Assembly: GCA_031264875.1 (NCBI GenBank) | Contig: JAISDK010000107.1 | Location: 1-9,263 of the forward strand | Direction of reading: 5' to 3' | DNA: 9,263 nucleotides | DNA from: Prevotellaceae bacterium | Lineage (GTDB): Bacteria; Bacteroidota; Bacteroidia; Bacteroidales; UBA932 | The notes under the pieces: generated by a model | Told to the model about the DNA's origin: nothing | The model's database searches: none | Seen by the model: only the letters and a program-made list of their open reading frames with translations | Shown: positions 6,201 through 9,263 of the stretch, in pieces | Layout of the letters: each line of letters opens with the position of its first letter | Numbering within the stretch: the stretch's first letter is position 1 | Translations under genes and position numbers: made by a program

Positions 6201-6464
6201 ATGTGCCGTCAAGTTGAAACGCTCACACGCGACCTGTCTCCATTATAAAGTTGGCAAGGAGTCGGGAATTATTGTCGATATAAGAAAAAGCGACATTTTG
6301 GAATATACACCTCCATTCGACGGGTGTCCGGATGGTAAACCGGATAGCGTTATTGATTCAGATACATGGGGGATTAAACTTTTTTCAGGCAGTATGAAAA
6401 AAAAATCAGCATAGACAATTTTCTGAAACAGTGTGTTTTATTAAAAACGGAACATGCCGGTTAA
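6201..6464 (+). pseudogene. Decayed short gene of unknown function (two frame changes)
   Basis: I do not recognise the family. An ATG at 6201 opens MCRQVETLTRDLSPL and hits TAA at 6246-6248. The coding-like text continues in the next frame as YKVGKESGIIVDIRKSDILE, then YTPPFDGCPDGKPDS... to TAG at 6412-6414. At a run of nine A (6397-6405) the original frame, if resumed, gives ISIDNFLKQCVLLKTEHAG and TAA at 6462-6464. Two opposite shifts would thus join start and end in one frame of about 87 codons, which is what a small gene with two compensating indels would look like. The middle frame alone, from a TTG at 6214, could instead be a 66-residue protein, but it has no ATG and no clear promoter. 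It sits between a divergent promoter and the tRNA-Leu pair. Confidence 0.3.
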
Positions 6465-6482
6465 AAGGAAGCGGGATTTTAA

Positions 6483-6516
6483 TTTGTTTTGTATTAAAAA
6501 GAAATTTTTACCTTTG
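6483..6516 (+). promoter_or_regulatory. Promoter of the tRNA-Leu pair
   Basis: TACCTTTG (6509-6516) matches the Bacteroidota -7 box TAnnTTTG exactly and ends 10 bp before the first base of the first tRNA. TTTG occurs at 6483-6486 (22-bp spacer) and 6488-6491 (17-bp spacer), on either side of the usual 19-21 bp. As no other promoter-like sequence is visible before glgB, it may also drive glgB. Confidence 0.6.
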
Positions 6517-6526
6517 CGCCCCGAAA

Positions 6527-6610
6527 GCCCGGATGGCGAAATTGGTAGACGCGCTAGTTTCAGGGACTAGTATTCGCAAGAATGTGCAGGTTCGAGTCCT
6601 GTTCCGGGCA
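6527..6610 (+). tRNA. tRNA-Leu (anticodon CAG)
   Basis: The acceptor stem GCCCGGA (6527-6533) pairs with TCCGGGC (6603-6609), with discriminator A at 6610. The D arm contains the typical Leu sequence GGCGAAATTGGTAGACGC. The anticodon stem CTAGT/ACTAG holds the loop TTCAGGG, which gives anticodon CAG reading CUG. The long class II variable arm has an ATTC/GAAT stem with a GCAA loop, and the T arm is GCAGG-TTCGAGT-CCTGT. It is followed by CCT, so CCA is not fully encoded. Confidence 0.95.
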
Positions 6611-6626
6611 CCTTGATTTTTTTCAG

Positions 6627-6710
6627 GCCCAGGTGGTGAAATTGGTAGACACACTACTTTGAGGGGGTAGCGCCGGTTGCGGTGTGCAAGTTCGACTCTT
6701 GTCCTGGGCA
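6627..6710 (+). tRNA. tRNA-Leu (anticodon GAG)
   Basis: The acceptor stem GCCCAGG (6627-6633) pairs with CCTGGGC (6703-6709), with discriminator A at 6710. The anticodon stem CTACT/GGTAG (one U-G pair) holds the loop TTGAGGG, which gives anticodon GAG reading CUC and CUU. The class II variable arm is CGCCG-GTTG-CGGTG. CCA is not encoded. It lies 16 bp after tRNA-Leu(CAG), apparently in the same transcript, and 38 bp before the glgB start. Confidence 0.95.
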
Positions 6711-6748
6711 CTTGAATATATTAGGGAACAAATAAATATAACAGCAGT

Positions 6749-8728
6749 ATGGATATTCCCAATCTTATAAAAAATGATTCCTGTCTCAAACCTTACACAT
6801 CTGTTATCTGTGAACGTATCGAAAAAATTTTCCTTAAAGAAAAAGATCTGTGTGGCGAAGGTTCTCTCGAAGATGTTGCTAACGGGCATCTTTACTACGG
6901 ACTGCACAAGTATCCCGACGGCTGGTGTTTCAGGGAAAAAGCCCCTTTTGCAAGCGATGTCTATTTTATTGGAGACTTTTCGGACTGGAAAGCTTCCGAA
7001 AAATACCGGATGAAAAAAATCAGTCGGTGGGACTGGGAACTGAAAATTCCGGCAGACGTTTTAAGTCATGGCGATTTGTACAAGCTGATAGTCAAATGGC
7101 CGGGAGGAGAAGGCGAGCGTATTCCGGCATATTGCCGCAGGGTAGTGCAGGACGACGTTACAAAAATATTTTCGGCACAGGTATGGGAACCTCCGGAAAA
7201 GTACGAATGGAAACATAAAGCGCCAAAAACACCCGATTATCCGCTTATATACGAAGCGCATACGGGAATGTCCTCGGAAGAGGAAAAAGTAGCGACGTTT
7301 GACGAGTTTCGCAGAACGGTGTTGCCACGAATAGCGGACGCAGGCTATAATATGCTGCAATTGATGGCTATACAGGAACATCCGTATTACGGGTCGTTTG
7401 GCTACCAGGTATCCAGTTTTTTTGCGCCAAGTTCGCGCTTCGGTACTCCCGACGAACTCAAACAGCTTATCGACGAGGCTCACGGTCTTGGAATTGGAGT
7501 TATTATGGACATTGTACATTCCCATTCGGTTAATAACGAATACGAGGGACTGAGCTGTTTTGACGGGACTGCCGACCTGTATTTCTACCAGGGAGAAAGA
7601 GGCTATCATTCACTGTGGAATTCACGCTGTTTCGATTATGGGAAAAATACTGTTCTGGCGTTTCTGCTCTCAAACTGCAAGTACTGGCTGGAAGAATTCA
7701 AGTTTGACGGATTCCGTTTCGACGGCGTCACAAGTATGATATACTGGGATCATGGCCTCGGGCGCAATTTTACCGATTATTCCTGTTATTTTGACGGAAA
7801 TCAGGATGAAATGGCAATAGTGTATCTTGCGCTTGCCAACAGGCTGCTGCATAAGCTGAATCCCGGAATAATCACAATTGCCGAGGACGTCAGCGGAATG
7901 CCGGGACTGGCTGCTCCACAGGACTGCGGAGGAACGGGATTCGATTACAGAATGGCTATGGGTGTTGCCGATTTCTGGATAAAAACTGTTGTGGAAAAAC
8001 CGGACGAGGCATGGAATATGGGCGACATGTACTACGAACTGTGCCGTAAACGAATGGATGAAAAAACAATAAGCTATGCCGAATCGCACGATCAGGCTAT
8101 GGTTGGCGACAAAACTATAATATTCAGACTTATTGACAGCGAAATGTATTATTCGATGAACGTTTTCTGTGAGAATATGGCTATCGACAGGGGTATCGCT
8201 CTGCACAAAATGATTCGTCTGGCAAGCATATCTACCGCCGGAAACGGGTATCTGAACTTTATGGGCAACGAATTTGGCCATCCGGAATGGATTGACTTTC
8301 CGCGGCAGGGTAATAACTGGTCGTACAGGTATGCTCGCAGGCAATGGTCGTTGAGAGATGACGCTAACTTGAGATACCGTTTTCTGGCAGAGTTCGACAG
8401 GGCTATGATTTCTCTTGTCAGGCAGGAGAATGTTTTTGACTGCGAGCCGTTTGCTCTGTCTATAAATAACGATGCCCAAGTGTTGATTTTCAAACGCGGA
8501 GACATAGTGTTCTTCTTCAATTTCAATCCCGTCGAATCGTTTACCGATTATGCGGTCGAAATTGACAGGGGAAATTACAGGATTGTTCTCAACAGCGATG
8601 CTCCTGTATTTAACGGATTCGACAGAATCGACGAAAATTACCCGTATTCTACTCTTACTTATTATAAACAACATCTGTTGAAAGTCTATCTACCCTCCAG
8701 AGTAGCTTTTGTGATGAAAAAAATTTAA
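6749..8728 (+). CDS. glgB: 1,4-alpha-glucan (glycogen) branching enzyme, eukaryotic-type GH13
   Basis: The enzyme cuts alpha-1,4 chains of growing glycogen and transfers the piece to a 6-hydroxyl, making alpha-1,6 branches in the cytoplasm. The 659-residue protein has a CBM48-like N-terminal domain (about 45-150; GWCFREKAPFASDVYFIGDFSDW), a GH13 barrel (about 160-540) and an all-beta C-terminal domain (about 560-659). The four GH13 regions are clear: DIVHSH, GFRFDGVTS (nucleophile Asp325), IAEDVSG (acid/base Glu379) and AESHDQ (Asp448). The strings DGFRFDGVTSMIYWDHG, TIAEDVSGMPG and YAESHDQAMVGDKTI resemble eukaryotic GBE1/SBE (GH13 subfamily 8) more than E. coli GlgB (subfamily 9), a form known in Bacteroidota. 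The ATG at 6749 follows tRNA-Leu(GAG) by 38 bp with no recognisable promoter between, so co-transcription with the tRNAs is possible. No terminator is visible after the stop; transposase debris begins 15 bp later. No other glycogen gene is in the window. Confidence 0.93.
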   Translation: MDIPNLIKNDSCLKPYTSVICERIEKIFLKEKDLCGEGSLEDVANGHLYYGLHKYPDGWCFREKAPFASDVYFIGDFSDWKASEKYRMKKISRWDWELKIPADVLSHGDLYKLIVKWPGGEGERIPAYCRRVVQDDVTKIFSAQVWEPPEKYEWKHKAPKTPDYPLIYEAHTGMSSEEEKVATFDEFRRTVLPRIADAGYNMLQLMAIQEHPYYGSFGYQVSSFFAPSSRFGTPDELKQLIDEAHGLGIGVIMDIVHSHSVNNEYEGLSCFDGTADLYFYQGERGYHSLWNSRCFDYGKNTVLAFLLSNCKYWLEEFKFDGFRFDGVTSMIYWDHGLGRNFTDYSCYFDGNQDEMAIVYLALANRLLHKLNPGIITIAEDVSGMPGLAAPQDCGGTGFDYRMAMGVADFWIKTVVEKPDEAWNMGDMYYELCRKRMDEKTISYAESHDQAMVGDKTIIFRLIDSEMYYSMNVFCENMAIDRGIALHKMIRLASISTAGNGYLNFMGNEFGHPEWIDFPRQGNNWSYRYARRQWSLRDDANLRYRFLAEFDRAMISLVRQENVFDCEPFALSINNDAQVLIFKRGDIVFFFNFNPVESFTDYAVEIDRGNYRIVLNSDAPVFNGFDRIDENYPYSTLTYYKQHLLKVYLPSRVAFVMKKI

Positions 8729-8743
8729 ACAATTATACCACAT

Positions 8744-8872
8744 ATTTATGTAGAAAGAACTTTCTCCTTTTATCAGTTGAATAATTTCAGATACAGTCTG
8801 CATACTGCCTAATGACAACAGACAATGTATGTGATCAACATAACCGCCAATTGATTTAAGAAATATACCAAT
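8744..8872 (-). pseudogene. Remnant of a Y1 (HUH) transposase, IS200/RAYT type
   Basis: On the minus strand 43 in-frame codons read IGIFLKSIGGYVDHIHCLL (8872-8816), then SLGSMQTVSEIIQ, then LIKGESSFYIN (8776-8744). This is the central block of the Transposase_17 / IS200-like family: DHIHCL carries the catalytic HUH motif (His-Ile-His), and LIKGESSFYIN is the conserved helix that follows. Upstream it is cut by an in-frame TAA (8875-8873). Downstream the match ends after YIN, before the catalytic tyrosine. Families of this type are about 130-180 residues long, so only about a quarter to a third survives. It lies 15 bp from the end of glgB and about 65 bp from the boundary repeat of the 21-bp array. 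Whether it was an IS200 transposase or a REP-associated tyrosine transposase cannot be decided from the fragment; the absence of an accessory TnpB gene and the neighbouring palindromes lean slightly to the latter. Confidence 0.75.
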
Positions 8873-8965
8873 TTATACTTAAAAGGAATTGGTTTGCGAA
8901 AAGAGGTTAATTTATGACCGCTTATTGTCAATGCCCCTAACGGTATCGGGAACGACTTCAACACC

Positions 8966-9175
8966 GTTGAAGAAGACTTCAATGCCGTTGAAGAAGACTT
9001 CAATACTGTTGAAGAAGACTTCAATGCCGTTGAAGAAGACTTCAATGCTGTTGAAGAAGACTTCAACGCCGTTGAAGAAGACTTCAACGCCGTTGAAGAA
9101 GACTTCAATATTGTTGAAGAAGACTTCAATATTGTTGAAGAAGACTTCAACGCTGTTGAAGAAGACTTCAATACT
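8966..9175. repeat. Ten tandem 21-bp palindromic units
   Basis: Ten units start at 8966 and every 21 bp to 9155. Each has the invariant 17-mer GTTGAAGAAGACTTCAA followed by four variable bases (T/C, then GCC, GCT, ACT or ATT). GTTGAAG and CTTCAAY form a 7-bp hairpin with an AAGA loop; the final base pairs as G-C or G-U. Neighbouring units can also pair through CTTCAAY-NNN-GTTGAAG. A half unit precedes the array (CGACTTCAACACC, 8953-8965) and a diverged one follows (9176-9196). The array is bounded by an imperfect 10-bp inverted repeat, TAACGGTATC (8938-8947) and GATACCGGTA (9231-9240). Two of three frames on each strand are open through the array: LKKTS(M/T/I)(P/L) and DFN(A/T/I)VEE on the plus strand, and TALKSSS on the minus strand. 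I do not call a gene. The one candidate with an ATG is 8931-9260 (+), and it has no promoter or recognisable domain. Confidence 0.9.
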
Positions 9176-9199
9176 GTTGAAATTTTCTTCAACAGTATT
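9170..9199. repeat. Terminal 12-bp inverted repeat of the array
   Basis: AATACTGTTGAA (9170-9181) and TTCAACAGTATT (9188-9199) form a perfect 12-bp stem with a 6-base loop ATTTTC. It overlaps the end of unit 10 and the diverged unit 11, and is a longer hairpin than any internal unit forms. No U tract follows on either strand, so I do not call it a terminator. Confidence 0.6.
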
Positions 9200-9263
9200 A
9201 TCTTCGACAGCAAAACAGTTGTCAAAGACAGATACCGGTAAAATATCAATCGCTGATTAAACG

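Noticed and set aside
6508..6907. Minus-strand frames across the tRNA pair (KSRTCTPQPALPP-like peptides)
   Set aside because: These are antisense shadows of tRNA genes, a familiar source of false proteins.
7670..8674. Long minus-strand open frame (334 codons) opposite glgB
   Set aside because: It is the antisense of a well-supported GH13 gene. Its translation has no family-like motifs, and the forward frame has all four catalytic regions.
8938..9240. CRISPR array
   Set aside because: The period is 21 bp with only four variable bases. There are no 30-40 bp unique spacers and no cas genes, so this is a simple tandem palindromic repeat.
8931..9260. Plus-strand frame from ATG 8931 with LKKTS heptads (109 residues), and the TALKSSS frame on the other strand
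   Set aside because: Four of the six frames are open through the array, so openness is no evidence. There is no promoter, the minus frame lacks an ATG start, and there is no recognisable domain outside the repeat.

Overview
The window looks like a piece of a Bacteroidota chromosome, most likely of the order Bacteroidales. The evidence is a secreted protein with a type IX secretion C-terminal sorting domain, promoter boxes of the Bacteroidota type (TAnnTTTG near -7) in front of several genes, a Bacteroidota-style DnaX, and tRNA genes that do not encode CCA. I cannot name the genus.

Layout. Bases 2-220 (+) are the 3' end of an RND-type efflux transporter gene, more GC-rich than what follows. 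After it come a degenerate 21-bp-period repeat (326-430) and a strong intrinsic terminator (431-482). Bases 484-945 hold no intact gene but contain recognisable debris: a winged-helix C-terminus (529-684) and the N-terminal domain of a DUF1016/YhcG-family nuclease interrupted by a stop (736-843). A tightly packed minus-strand block follows, read from right to left: a T9SS-sorted secreted protein (6132-4132), trpF (4111-3449), trpA (3474-2698, overlapping trpF by 26 bp) and dnaX (2604-946). A good promoter precedes the secreted-protein gene, and a weaker one sits almost on the dnaX start codon. The plus strand then carries a decayed short gene (about 6201-6464), a well-formed promoter, two tRNA-Leu genes (anticodons CAG and GAG), and 38 bp later glgB, a eukaryotic-type glycogen branching enzyme. 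Downstream of glgB is a 43-codon remnant of a Y1 (HUH) IS200/RAYT-type transposase on the minus strand, then an array of ten 21-bp palindromic repeats bounded by a short inverted repeat.

How the genes work together. trpF and trpA encode two steps of tryptophan synthesis from phosphoribosylanthranilate, but trpB and the other trp genes are not here. dnaX encodes the clamp-loader subunit, glgB acts in glycogen synthesis, and the tRNAs serve leucine codons. These are ordinary housekeeping functions.

The most interesting signals are not genes. (1) Inside dnaX, exactly at the end of the clamp-loader core, lies a run of ten A residues followed five bases later by a perfect 7-bp stem-loop whose loop contains the -1-frame stop codon. 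This looks like a programmed frameshift or slippage element producing a short gamma form. (2) The right-hand array has ten units in which a 17-base hairpin core is invariant and all variation is confined to four adjacent positions, transitions only, beside a RAYT-like transposase remnant. (3) A second, decayed array with the same 21-bp period lies about 8.5 kb away and in one frame encodes a similar heptapeptide (RRTSILA compared with KKTSILL).
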